This document shows, one piece after another, positions 8,540 to 17,186 of a stretch of 50,051 nucleotides of DNA. The stretch lies in NCBI GenBank assembly GCA_038230275.1, contig JBBRNO010000033.1, positions 1 to 50,051 on the forward strand, given 5' to 3'. The position numbers and the translations under genes are program-made. How positions within the stretch are numbered: the stretch's first letter is position 1; each line of letters begins with the position of its first letter. The notes under the pieces were generated by a model. It saw nothing but the letters and a program-made list of their open reading frames with translations, was not told the origin of the DNA and did not search any database. The DNA comes from JANXXV01 sp038230275. Lineage in GTDB: Bacteria > Acidobacteriota > Terriglobia > Bryobacterales > Bryobacteraceae.

Positions 8540-10207
8540 ATGAGAAAAACTCTTCTTGCTTTCACACTTGCGCTGACGCTTACATCGCTCCGCGCGCAGA
8601 CGCCGGCCGCGGCTGCTCCTCCCGCGGCAGCGGCTCCTCCCGCCGCAGCGGCACCCGCGGCAGTACCCTTGACCGATGCCGATCTGAAAGGAATTCCCAC
8701 CCCGAAGGCGGAAGACCGGGCCAAAGGCGATCCCGATGGCGGACTGACGGGCAATGTTTCCGACGTGACCGTCGCCGACCCAATCACCGATAAGACACCC
8801 AAAGCGAAAGGCCTTACCCTTGGTGATCTCGCCAACCAGGCAGGCCAAAACAAGATCGCGATCAACTTCATGTGGACCCTTATCGCAGGGTTCATGGTCA
8901 TGTTCATGCAAGCGGGCTTCGCTATTGTCGAGGCTGGCCTATGCCGCGCGAAAAACGCCAACCACACCATGATGATGAACTTTATGGTTTACGGTACGGG
9001 CTTGCTCGCGTACTGGATCTGTGGTTTTGCCTTGCAAATGGGCGGCGTGGGAGCGATCGCGAATCTGGGAGGAACGCCCCCCCTGGTTAACGAATTCACC
9101 GTCACGCTCTTCGGCAAGCCTTTCGGCATGTGGGGTCAGACAGGCTTCTTTCTCATGCACAAGGGGACGTATGACGTTAGCGTGATGGTCATCTTCCTGT
9201 TCCAGATGGTCTTCATGGATACGGCGCTCACCATTGTCACGGGCTCCGCCGCGGAACGTTGGAAGTTCACTTCCTTTCTGGCTTCGTCGTTTGTATTGGG
9301 TGCGTTTACGTATCCCATTTTCGCCAATTGGGCATGGGGCGGCGGCTGGTTGGCCAACCTGGGCACCAATTTTGCTCTCGGCCATGGCTACGCGGACTTT
9401 GCCGGATCGGGTGTCGTACATGCCGTGGGTGGATTGAGCGCGCTGGCTCTGGCGCTGATCGTCGGGCCGCGCATTGGAAAATTCAATCGCGACGGCAAAC
9501 CGAATGCCATCCCCGGTCACGACATCACGTACGTTTTGCTGGGCTGCTTTATTCTCGCCTTTGGTTGGTTCGGCTTCAATCCAGGTTCCACTTTGGGCGC
9601 CTCTGGCAACGGCAACCTCCGGATCGGTTCCGTCGCGGTGAACACCATGCTCGCCGGCATGGCTGGCAGCTTCAGTGCGATGTTCTATATGTGGATGCGC
9701 TACGGTAAGCCCGATGCATCCATGACCGGTAACGGCCTTCTGGCTGGGCTGGTCGCCATCACCGCTCCTAGCGGATTCGTGAATCCCGTAGCTTCCGTGA
9801 TTATCGGTTTCATTGCCGGCGTTCTGGTTTGCCTCTCGGTGGAATTCGTCGAGCGAACGATGAAGATTGACGATCCGGTTGGCGCCATTTCCGTGCATGG
9901 GGTCAATGGTCTTTGGGGCGTGATTGCAGTCGGATTATTCGCCGACGGCAAGAGCAATTACGGCGGTTCCTGGAACGGTGTCGCTGGCTCGGTTACCGGA
10001 CTGTTTTACGGCGATGCCAGCCAACTGGTGGCGCAATTGATCGGCGTTTCCACTCTTCTCGGTTTTGTTTTCCTGATGACCTTCTTGTTGAATTTGGCCA
10101 TCGGAGCCGTCATGGGCGGGCAGAGATCGCCGGCCAAGGATGAACTGGAAGGTCTGGATATTCCGGAAATCGGTTCGCTTGCCTATCCGGAGTTCCAGTT
10201 GAAATAA
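8540..10207 (+). CDS. amt: Second ammonium transporter (Amt family, long form)
   Basis: A 555-residue Amt protein. After the signal-like N-terminus there is an Ala/Pro repeat encoded by near-identical DNA units and ~80 residues of polar linker before the first pore helix. The Amt core is clear: MVMFMQAGFAIVEAGLCRAKN, AGSGVVHAVGGLSAL with the first pore histidine, FGWFGFNPGSTLGASG, and ISVHGVNGLWGVIAVGLFADG with the second. Compared with AmtB in this window it has longer loops and a C-terminal tail ending LEGLDIPEIGSLAYPEFQLK. Two ATGs lie close together; 8540 is chosen because AGGA is eight bases upstream, versus two bases for 8534. It follows the small membrane protein and precedes a tail-anchored TPR protein, forming an apparent operon. 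Confidence 0.93.
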   Translation: MRKTLLAFTLALTLTSLRAQTPAAAAPPAAAAPPAAAAPAAVPLTDADLKGIPTPKAEDRAKGDPDGGLTGNVSDVTVADPITDKTPKAKGLTLGDLANQAGQNKIAINFMWTLIAGFMVMFMQAGFAIVEAGLCRAKNANHTMMMNFMVYGTGLLAYWICGFALQMGGVGAIANLGGTPPLVNEFTVTLFGKPFGMWGQTGFFLMHKGTYDVSVMVIFLFQMVFMDTALTIVTGSAAERWKFTSFLASSFVLGAFTYPIFANWAWGGGWLANLGTNFALGHGYADFAGSGVVHAVGGLSALALALIVGPRIGKFNRDGKPNAIPGHDITYVLLGCFILAFGWFGFNPGSTLGASGNGNLRIGSVAVNTMLAGMAGSFSAMFYMWMRYGKPDASMTGNGLLAGLVAITAPSGFVNPVASVIIGFIAGVLVCLSVEFVERTMKIDDPVGAISVHGVNGLWGVIAVGLFADGKSNYGGSWNGVAGSVTGLFYGDASQLVAQLIGVSTLLGFVFLMTFLLNLAIGAVMGGQRSPAKDELEGLDIPEIGSLAYPEFQLK

Positions 10208-10211
10208 CCCT

Positions 10212-10703
10212 ATGTCGACAGCAATCACAGCCCCACACCGGCTGCCTGCTATTCCCTGGCGGGACCCGCACACGGTCTCGCCAGCCAAGCTGGCGGAATA
10301 CATACAGATGTTGGAACAAGCCTGTCAGGAAGATCCGCGGTCCGCGGATCTTCGCACCTGCCTGGGAATGGCGCAGGCGATGAACTACGACGTTTATAAA
10401 TCCATGGATTCCTTTGAGTTCGCCATGGATCTTGACTCGAATCATTTTTTCGCGCGGTTCAAATACGCGGAATTGCTGTACCGGCTCCGCGCTTTACCTC
10501 GCGCCGAAGAAGAGACCCAGAGGGCCATCGAACTGGCAAACGGGAACTGGGAACTATCCATGGCTCGCCGTCAACTCCAAGAGGTTCGGCGGCTCATGCG
10601 GGAGGGCACACAGAAGCCGGCATGGACAAAACCGCTTACTCCTCCAGTGACGGCTCTGCTGTTGTTTGTGACAATTGTCAGCGTGGTAATGTTATGGCAT
10701 TAA
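10212..10703 (+). CDS. TPR-like protein with C-terminal membrane anchor
   Basis: The 163-residue protein has a helical region resembling two to three tetratricopeptide-like repeats, for example AKLAEYIQMLEQACQEDPRS and SFEFAMDLDSNHFFARFKYA, at about residues 25-130. It ends in a single hydrophobic helix (TALLLFVTIVSVVMLWH), so it would be tail-anchored with the TPR part in the cytoplasm. It begins five bases after the Amt stop without a clear ribosome site, suggesting translational coupling. Its position suggests protein-protein interaction connected to the transporter; the partner is unknown. Confidence 0.8.
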   Translation: MSTAITAPHRLPAIPWRDPHTVSPAKLAEYIQMLEQACQEDPRSADLRTCLGMAQAMNYDVYKSMDSFEFAMDLDSNHFFARFKYAELLYRLRALPRAEEETQRAIELANGNWELSMARRQLQEVRRLMREGTQKPAWTKPLTPPVTALLLFVTIVSVVMLWH

Positions 10704-10705
10704 CG

Positions 10706-10840
10706 ATGAAGTGGTCTTATTTCTTCGCTGCGTGCATCCTTGCATGGTTGCTGCTGCTTTCCTACGGCGCGCCGGTGTTTGCTCTCTTGATAGGCACCGC
10801 CGCGGCGGCTGCGTTTACCTGGTTCCAGGCTCGGAAATAG
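10706..10840 (+). CDS. Very small membrane protein
   Basis: A 44-residue product starting MKWSYFFAACILAWLLLLSYG with two hydrophobic segments and a short basic end (FQARK). An in-frame ATG at 10694 (MALTMKW) overlaps the end of the TPR gene by ten bases and is an alternative. There is no good ribosome site for either, so coupling to the TPR gene would be required. No family recognised; it could also be non-coding. Confidence 0.4.
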   Translation: MKWSYFFAACILAWLLLLSYGAPVFALLIGTAAAAAFTWFQARK

Positions 10841-10888
10841 TTATCGCGGGGCTGGACCTCAGCCCCGTTTTCTCCTGCAAACTACTCA

Positions 10889-12124
10889 ATGATTATCGGC
10901 GCTGCCATCCCTCTCCTCAGTTTCATTTCCTTCAGCAGCGTGCCAGAGGCGGCGCAGTTGCCCCTGGCCATGCTGATTGTGTTTGGATCCGCCAAGCTTC
11001 TGGCTGAGTTGTTTGAGGCCATCGGCCAACCGGGTATCGTCGGCGAAATTCTTGCCGGTGTTCTGGTGGGCCCAAGCCTGCTCAATTTGGTACAGCCAAA
11101 TCAGCTATTGAAATCCCTGGCGGAACTTGGCGTCATGTTTCTACTCTTTCGGGTTGGGCTTGATGTGAAGGCCTCCGATCTTACCCGCGTGGGCGGAACT
11201 GCACTTCTGGTCGCCGCCGTGGGCGTGATTGTACCGCTCGCCATGGGCTGGTATATCATGCGCTCCTGGGGTGCTCCGCAAATTGAAGCGCTGTTCGTAG
11301 GCGCGTCCATGGTAGCCACCAGCGTTGGCATCACCGCCCAGGTGTTGACCGCCAAAGGCCTGCTGTGGCACCGCGCCAGCCAGATCATTATTGCCGCCGC
11401 GGTGATTGACGATGTGCTCGGCTTGCTTGTATTGGCGGTGGTGAGCAGTCTGGCCAAGGGTTCAATCGACTATCTGCAGTTGGTCGTAACGGGCGTTGTC
11501 GCCGTGGGTTTCATTCTGTTGGTGATCCGCTATGGCACTGCGGCCATGGGGAAAATTGTGCCGAAAGTGGAGGCTACTCTTCGCGCCGGCGAGGTGCAAT
11601 TCAACTTCGCGCTGTTGATTCTCTTCGCTCTCAGTGTAGTGGCTGTGTTCTCCGGAGTGGCCGCTATCATCGGCGCGTTTCTAGCTGGCATGGCGCTGGC
11701 TGAAACCGTCAGCCGCCGCGTCCACGACCTGGCTTCCGGAGTCTCGGAATTGATGGTTCCATTCTTTCTTGCCGGAATCGGGCTGCAGATCGATTTGAGC
11801 GCACTTAGCACCCGTTCCACCTTCATCCTCATGTTGGTGATTCTCGCCGCCGCCGTTGTATCGAAGTTAATCGGTTGTGGACTGGGCGCCTATGGATTAG
11901 GTAAGGCGGACATGCTGCGCATCGGCCTGGGCATGGTTCCCCGCGGGGAAGTCGGTATGGTGGTGGCTCAACTTGGGCTCAGCATGGGTGTGATCGCCAA
12001 GCCAACATACGGAGTGGTGGTCTGCATGGCGGTCTTCAGCACTATCGTGGCTCCGCCTTTGCTGAAGTTTGCGTATCGTGACGTGAAGCCGCAGGGAGCC
12101 CAGGAAGACTTCCACTTGGGCTAG
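10889..12124 (+). CDS. Cation:proton antiporter, CPA2 (KefB-like) membrane domain
   Basis: A 411-residue monovalent cation/proton antiporter with about twelve helices and no C-terminal RCK/TrkA-N domain. Family features include the early PGIVGEILAGVLVGPSLL segment, the conserved acidic site in AAVIDDVLGLLVLAV, and GAFLAGMALAETVS plus a glycine-rich MVPRGEVGMVVAQLGL near the C-terminus. It would exchange Na+ or K+ for H+ at the inner membrane. The ATG at 10889 has no obvious ribosome site; the protein could begin further in at MLIVFGSAKLL, losing ~27 residues. Its 3' end is repeated in degenerate form immediately downstream, a trace of tandem duplication. Confidence 0.9.
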   Translation: MIIGAAIPLLSFISFSSVPEAAQLPLAMLIVFGSAKLLAELFEAIGQPGIVGEILAGVLVGPSLLNLVQPNQLLKSLAELGVMFLLFRVGLDVKASDLTRVGGTALLVAAVGVIVPLAMGWYIMRSWGAPQIEALFVGASMVATSVGITAQVLTAKGLLWHRASQIIIAAAVIDDVLGLLVLAVVSSLAKGSIDYLQLVVTGVVAVGFILLVIRYGTAAMGKIVPKVEATLRAGEVQFNFALLILFALSVVAVFSGVAAIIGAFLAGMALAETVSRRVHDLASGVSELMVPFFLAGIGLQIDLSALSTRSTFILMLVILAAAVVSKLIGCGLGAYGLGKADMLRIGLGMVPRGEVGMVVAQLGLSMGVIAKPTYGVVVCMAVFSTIVAPPLLKFAYRDVKPQGAQEDFHLG

Positions 12125-12156
12125 CGCCACGGCCGACACAAACTTTCCGCGAATTG

Positions 12157-12333
12157 GAGATGGTGGCTGCTTATCAGGGTCCAGGCGGCTTGATATGTGT
12201 CGTCGCCAAACCCATCTAATGCGTGGTCGTTTGCTTGGCGGTTTTCACTACCATCGTAGGCCCGCCGTTGCTGAAGTTCGCTTATCGCGACGTGAACCCG
12301 CAAGACGCGGCCGAAAACTTCCGCCTGGGCTAG
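12157..12333 (+). pseudogene. Degenerate copy of the antiporter 3' end
   Basis: Translation of 12157-12333 gives EMVAAYQ..., VVAKPI, an in-frame TAA at 12217-12219, then CVVVCLAVFTTIVGPPLLKF and AYRDVNPQDAAENFRLG before a TAG. The last ~40 residues match the end of the preceding antiporter (VVVCMAVFSTIVAPPLLKFA, then YRDVKPQGAQEDFHLG) with scattered substitutions, and the TAA replaces its Thr-Tyr position. This is the remains of a second antiporter gene after a tandem duplication and deletion, not a functional ORF. Confidence 0.8.
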
Positions 12334-12402
12334 AGTTTAGTTGCTGCTCATACGGCGTTTCCGGGCCGCGCCCGTAAGGAAGCGGTAGACCGACAGTGCA
12401 CA

Positions 12403-13434
12403 CTACCGCCGCCGATCCGCCACCACGGTGATCTCCAGATCCTTGGCGTTTTCAATAATGCGGTCGCGGTCGCGCGTGCTACGGCACAGGAAAAGCTGCG
12501 TGATGCGATTCTGCTGCGCGAACTGCGTCAACGATTTTGCAACATCCGCCCCGGCAATCACGCTAGTCTCGATGTGCAGGTTCCTGGCAAAACCGATGTG
12601 CCGCTCCACTTGCTCCCTCTCAGCGGCCGGCATCTCTGACATCTCCTCATCCTTCGCCACGCAAACCGCAAAACATTCTCCGTGCAGATAATCGGCAACG
12701 CGTTTGCCGCGCCGAATCAATCCTGCCGTGGACGGATCGGCCGTCAGATACAGCAGAATCCGCACATCACGGTTCGAGTTCCGGATCGGCATCACGCGCT
12801 CAGCCACATCGTCGTCCCGCCGATCCTCCACCTGATGCGCCGCCTGGCGCAGCGCCAACTCGCGCAGTGCCGTGAGATTGGCTTCGGTAAAAAAATTCTC
12901 CAACGCGTGCTTGGCTTTCTCCGGGGCGTAAACTACACCGCGCTCCAGCCGGTGCACCAGCGCCCGCGGAGTGACATCCACCATCACCAGTTCGTCCGCG
13001 CTTCGTACCACCCAGTCGGGAACGGTCTCGCGGACGCGAATGCCAGTCACTTGCCACACTTGATCGTTCAAGCTCTCCAGATGCTGCACGTTCATTGTGG
13101 TCAGCACATCGATGCCCGCCTCTTGAATCACAATCACGTCTTCCCATCGCTTGGCCCGTACCGATCCCGGGACATTCGTATGCGCAAATTCGTCCACCAG
13201 GCACACTGCCGGATGGCGAACCAGAATCGCCTCCGTGTCCATCTCCTCGAACACCGCACCCTTGTAATGGATGCTCTGCCGCGGGATGGTTTCCAACCCT
13301 TCCGTTTTCGCGATCGTGTCCTTGCGGCCGTGCGGTTCAAAATAGCCGATGGCAATATCCACGCCGGGCTGCTTCAGCTTCTGAGCTTCTTCCAACATGC
13401 GGTACGTCTTCCCGGAGCCCGCGGCGTAGCCGAG
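12403..13434 (-). pseudogene. kdpD: kdpD-like sensor fragment, 5' truncated (KdpD domain plus USP domain)
   Basis: The frame encodes the KdpD N-terminal regulatory domain followed by a universal-stress-like domain that ends around VVADRRR. Homology begins at the Walker A region, LGYAAGSGKTYRMLEEAQ (from 13434), but no start codon precedes it: upstream sequence belongs to kdpB in another frame. The first ATG (13398) lies after the nucleotide-binding lysine. HGRKDT, CLVDEFAHTNVPGS and NVQHLESLND are typical KdpD segments. There is no histidine kinase core; short KdpD proteins of this type exist in cyanobacteria and others, so the 3' end may be natural while the 5' end is deleted. Confidence 0.8.
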
Positions 13435-15263
13435 ATGGCGAAATACTTGGCCACATCGTTGGCGATGGAGAACGTAGTCAGCGCGCCTCGGGTAATCAGC
13501 AACTGCTTTCCGATGGCGACAATTTCAATCAGCTTTGTAGGATTGCTGTCCAGGTCCACCATGTTGCCGGCTTGTTTGGCGGCCATGGTTCCCGTATTCA
13601 TAGCCACTCCGAAGTCGGCCTGCGCCAGTGCCGGCGCATCGTTGGTGCCATCGCCTGTCATCGCTACCAACCGCCCGCTGGCCTGCTCCTTCTTGATCAG
13701 ATCCAGCTTGTCTTTCGGAGTGGCTTGCGCCAGAAAATCGTCCACGCCCGCCTCCGTCGCAATGGCTGCGGCCGTCAGCGGATTGTCGCCCGTAATCATC
13801 ACCGTGCGGATGCCCATCAAGCGCATCTGATCGAACCGCTCCCGCATTCCACCCTTCACGATGTCCTTCAAGTGGATGGTTCCCATCACCTCGGAATCTT
13901 CCACGACCACCAGAGGCGTGCCGCCGCTGCGAGCGATATTGTCGGTTACGTTTGTGACGCTCTTCGGAAACGAACAGCCGCGATCTTCGATATATTTCCG
14001 CACCGATTCGGTGGCGCCCTTCCTCACTTGCCGCCCGTCAATGTTCACGCCGCTCATCCGCGCCTGCGCCGTGAATGGAATGAACTCGGCTTCGTGCGAG
14101 GCAATCTCGCGTCCCCGCAAGCCATACTTTTCCTTGGCCAGCACCACCACCGAACGCCCCTCGGGAGGTTCATCCGCCAGACTGGAAAGTTGTGCCGCGT
14201 CCCCCAGCCTCGCCTCGCCCACTCCTGGCGCGGGGATGAATTCCACTGCCTGCCGGTTGCCCAGTGTGATGGTCCCCGTCTTGTCCAGAAGCAGCGTGTT
14301 GACGTCACCGGCGGCCTCCACCGCCTTCCCGCTCATGGCCAGGACGTTGTGTTGCATCACGCGGTCCATGCCGGCTATACCGATGGCGGATAGCAGCCCG
14401 CCGATGATGGTGGGAATCAGACAGACCAGCAGCGAAACCAATACCGTGACCGGCGGTATGGATCCACTTCCTGCCGCGGCCACGCTGAACATGGCAAACG
14501 GCGGCAGCGTAACTACCGCCAGCAGAAAGATAAGCGTCAGCCCGGAAATCATGATGTTCAGCGCGATCTCGTTCGGCGTTTTCTGCCGCTGTGCGCCCTT
14601 CACCAGAGCGATCATGCGGTCAAGAAAGGTCTCACCCGGATTCGATGTGATCTGAATCTTCACCCAATCGGAAAGCACCTTGGTGCCACCTGTGACCGCG
14701 CTGCGATCTCGGCCCGCCTCGCGGATTACCGGCGCACTCTCACCGGTGATGACGGATTCATCCACGCTGGCGATGCCCGCGATCTCATCGCCCTCGCCCG
14801 GAATTACATCGCCCGGTTCACACAACACAACATCGCCCTTGCGCAACAGGCAAGCAGCGACATTTTCTTCTTTGCCGCCCGGCAGAATCTTGCGCGCCAG
14901 CGACTCCTCCTCCGTCTTGCGCAAATGGTCGGCCTGCGCCTTGCCGCGCCCTTCCGCCATTGCCTCGGCGAAGTTCGCAAACAGCACCGTGAACCACAAC
15001 CAGAGGCAGATCTACAGGTTGAACCCAAGCGTAGATGCTCCTGACGCCGCATCCCGGAAGAGGATCAACGTGGTGAGGATGGCCCCGATTTCAATCACGA
15101 ACATCACCGGGTTTTTCGCCAGCGTCCTCGGGTCTAACTTCACGAAGGAATCCTTGATCGCACGCTTGACGATTGGACCGTCAAACAGCGGCCGGGCCCG
15201 CTTCGCTTTCGAAAGAATTTCCGTTCATACCAGGATTGGAGGAGCTTCAAGTGTAGTAGCCAT
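13432..15263 (-). pseudogene. kdpB: kdpB, potassium-transporting P-type ATPase, decayed
   Basis: From ATG at 15263 the frame reads MATTLEAPPILV, then TGA (15225-15227), continues as KdpB (KRARPLFDGPIVKRAIKDSF, NPVMFVIEIGAILTT, GFNL), hits TAG (15012-15014) where KdpB has Gln, then runs open as WLWFTVLFANFAEAMAEGRG onward. The P-type core is otherwise well preserved: DKTGTIT phosphorylation site, MTGDGTNDAPAL hinge. At 13434 the homology stops at NDVAKYFAI, before the last helices, and the sequence passes directly into kdpD. Two nonsense codons plus a missing 3' end make it a pseudogene; the open part could still be read as a 541-residue fragment from 14999. Neighbours show the same decay. Confidence 0.88.
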
Positions 15264-15275
15264 GGTGTGAATCCT

Positions 15276-15602
15276 TTACATCAGCAAGTGTTCGACAACA
15301 GGGCCCAGCGCCAGCGCCGGGAAGAATGTCAGCGCGCCAACCGGCAGCACGGTGCCCACCAGCAGGCCGACAAACAGCGAGCCGTGCGTTGGAAACGTGC
15401 CCGCCGAAACGGGAACCAGCTTCTTGCGCGCCAGCGATCCGGCCGCCGCCAGCAACGGGATGATCATCAGAAATCGTCCGGTCAACATGGCCAAGCCAAG
15501 GGTTGCGTTGTACCACGGAGTGTTGGCATTGATCCCGGCAAACGCGCTACCGTTGTTCCCCGTGGCGCTGGTATAGGCGTACAGAATCTCAGAGAAACCG
15601 TG
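15276..15602 (-). pseudogene. kdpA: kdpA 3' fragment
   Basis: The in-frame peptide HGFSEILYAYTSATGNNGSA, continuing to FPALALGPVVEHLLM, is the last ~108 residues of KdpA, the potassium-translocating subunit (normally ~560 residues). Homology starts abruptly at 15602; upstream bases belong to the toxin gene in a different frame, giving the artificial leader MMQPRRAVH. No other kdpA sequence is present in the window. It lies 12 bases before the kdpB start, the native operon order. Confidence 0.88.
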
Positions 15603-15903
15603 AACTGCCCGGCGTGGCTGCATCAATACCGGCCGCGATGCGATCCAGGTGCAGTTTCACTAGTGACCATTTGGTAGTGCCAGTCAAGACAACGAGAGCA
15701 ATCCGCCGGTCCTTCAAATTCTGTTGGTAGCGGATTCTGTTGTCCGTCGTGAACAAGAGATCAAAGCCTGCTTCCTCCGCTGCTTTCAACAATGCACCGT
15801 TGTTCAACCGGTCCCAGCCTCGGGAGAAAGCCGTGAAGACTGTGTGCGAGCGAATAACACGGGCGACACCGTGTGGCGCTCCGTGGTCAAAAAGAACGAG
15901 CAT
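15589..15903 (-). CDS. PIN-like (DUF5615-type) toxin, probably clipped at its C-terminus
   Basis: The 104-residue product (MLVLFDHGAPHGVARVIRSH, then TAFSRGWDRLNNGALLKAAE, FDLLFTTDNRIRYQQN, RRIALVVL) matches the small PIN-like toxins paired with DUF433 antitoxins; the early Asp and the TTD segment are the expected acidic nuclease positions. It would cleave RNA unless held by its partner. It starts 17 bases inside the antitoxin gene. The frame ends ATPGSSRFL by running into the kdpA remnant at about 15602, where relatives normally continue several residues further, so the last residues are probably lost. Core residues are intact, so activity is possible. Confidence 0.72.
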   Translation of the reverse strand: MLVLFDHGAPHGVARVIRSHTVFTAFSRGWDRLNNGALLKAAEEAGFDLLFTTDNRIRYQQNLKDRRIALVVLTGTTKWSLVKLHLDRIAAGIDAATPGSSRFL

Positions 15904-16141
15904 CGACGGGGATTTGAGCAGGCACTGAATCCCGGAGGCTTCGAGCTACAAATTCGAGAGCGGCCGCGATCTGCTCGCGCGTGACGTCGAATTTTTCCAT
16001 CACTTCCTCGACGCTGAGGTCTTCAAGATTCTCGATGACGGTTGCCACGGGAAGACGTGTATCGCGAAAGACCCACGCGCCGCTTACCTTGCCGGGAACG
16101 CTCTCTACCGCGGAGCATTGCGACCAATCTAGGCTTGCCAT
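15887..16141 (-). CDS. DUF433 antitoxin
   Basis: An 84-residue DUF433 protein: the WVFRDTRLPVATVIENLEDL segment and LSVEEVMEKFDVTREQIAAA helix are the family's winged-helix-like DNA-binding core. It neutralises the adjoining PIN-like toxin and represses the operon. ATG at 16141 is chosen because AGAAGG lies eight bases before it; the frame continues upstream to 16216 without family similarity. It is first in the pair, overlapping the toxin by 17 bases. Confidence 0.8.
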   Translation of the reverse strand: MASLDWSQCSAVESVPGKVSGAWVFRDTRLPVATVIENLEDLSVEEVMEKFDVTREQIAAALEFVARSLRDSVPAQIPVDARSF

Positions 16142-16503
16142 AAGATGCCTTCTTTGTTCATGATACACGCATATTCTCCGAATAGTGCCCCATAAGCGGC
16201 GCAGCGGGCAAAACATTGGCCCGGTGCCCGCCGAGGTACCACCGCAAGCCGCTGCCCGCCCGTCCTATTGGTACGACGCCTCGCGCGGTTCCGGTTTTCG
16301 GCCGGTATCGTGACTGGTCGCGATCTATCGGCTGACATCGCCAGACCGTGCCTCCCAAAGGCTCCAACCAGAGTCAGAGCTTAGAATGCTTTTTGGAGTG
16401 AACCGGCACAGGGAACAAAAGTGGTCGACTAGACTTTCCGATTTGAAACAATGACATAGGTGGGCCGGCAAGCCGCTATGCGTTCACCCGGCGGCGATGG
16501 CGG
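16142..16503. other. Gene-free stretch
   Basis: About 360 bases between the antitoxin start and the end of the repeat protein gene. It must hold the promoter of the toxin-antitoxin pair, but I see no convincing -35/-10 pair, terminator or repeat in it, and its short ORFs show no protein-like composition. It lies where the missing kdpA 5' part would be expected and shows no trace of it. Confidence 0.4.
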
Positions 16504-17133
16504 CTAGTTAACTTTGCGGAGGATCGCGATGATTTCGCTTCCTCCAGCTCCCGTTTTCCCGACGGTGATCCCCAGCAACGCATATCCTTGACTGCCAGCC
16601 TCCTGCAACTCCTTTTCCATAGTTGATGATCTGGTCGTGGCAAGCAGCCGATAAGCGGAGTGTGGCCGCTCGCTCCTCAGGGAATCGAGTTCCATGATGA
16701 CAGCTACTTCTTTTCCGCCAGTCGCTGATTCGAAGACCGTCTGGTCCAGGTACGAATACCCCCCGTCCGCCAATTGCTGTATCTCGGTCTGCATAGTCGA
16801 GGTCCTGGTGGTCGACAGCAATCTATATTTGGGGATTTCCTGGCCAGACACAACGGGATGATCCTTCATCATCACAATGATGACTTGCCCGCCGTTCGTC
16901 GCCTTGCCACCCATCATCTTGTTGAAGCGATAGCCGGCGGCCGCTGCTTCGTTCAGCTCTTTCTCCATCGTGGACGTCTTCGACGTTGCGAGCATTCGGT
17001 AGTCGAACGAACGATCTGCGGCATGTGCGCTAATACTAAGCGCCAGGGCGGCGCCGATTGCAGCGGTTACTTGGGCCGCTTTTCTAGCGGTGCTTGTGCC
17101 GCGACGATTCTGGAACTTCTTGAAGTTAAACAT
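16504..17133 (-). CDS. Secreted protein made of three copies of a ~48-residue repeat
   Basis: The 209-residue protein has a signal peptide (basic MFNFKKFQNRR, then AAQVTAAIGAALALSISAHA) and three tandem domains, beginning at about residues 45, 103 and 161. Each starts Y-R-[ML]-L-[AS]-T-[ST]-[KR]-[TS]-S-T-M-x3-[LI] and runs through a helix with a GY pair (AAAAGYRF, ADGGYSYL, GSQGYALL) into a Gly-rich turn and a beta strand (QVIIVMMKD, EVAVIMELD, EIIAILRKV). It is therefore an alpha/beta module repeated three times, located in the periplasm or outside. I cannot name a family or activity. No operon partner: the next gene starts 53 bases upstream in the same direction but has its own character. 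Confidence 0.75.
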   Translation of the reverse strand: MFNFKKFQNRRGTSTARKAAQVTAAIGAALALSISAHAADRSFDYRMLATSKTSTMEKELNEAAAAGYRFNKMMGGKATNGGQVIIVMMKDHPVVSGQEIPKYRLLSTTRTSTMQTEIQQLADGGYSYLDQTVFESATGGKEVAVIMELDSLRSERPHSAYRLLATTRSSTMEKELQEAGSQGYALLGITVGKTGAGGSEIIAILRKVN

Positions 17134-17186
17134 TCTATTTTCCTCGTTTTCTTTCTCTAATCACTCTGTCTCTTATGGATCGGTTT

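Noticed and set aside
8404..9957. Several long minus-strand frames over the second Amt gene
   Set aside because: Ala/Gly/Arg-rich shadow translations of a well-conserved gene.
14680..15270. A plus-strand 196-residue protein opposite kdpB
   Set aside because: It is the antisense of the kdpB N-terminus and has no protein-like pattern.
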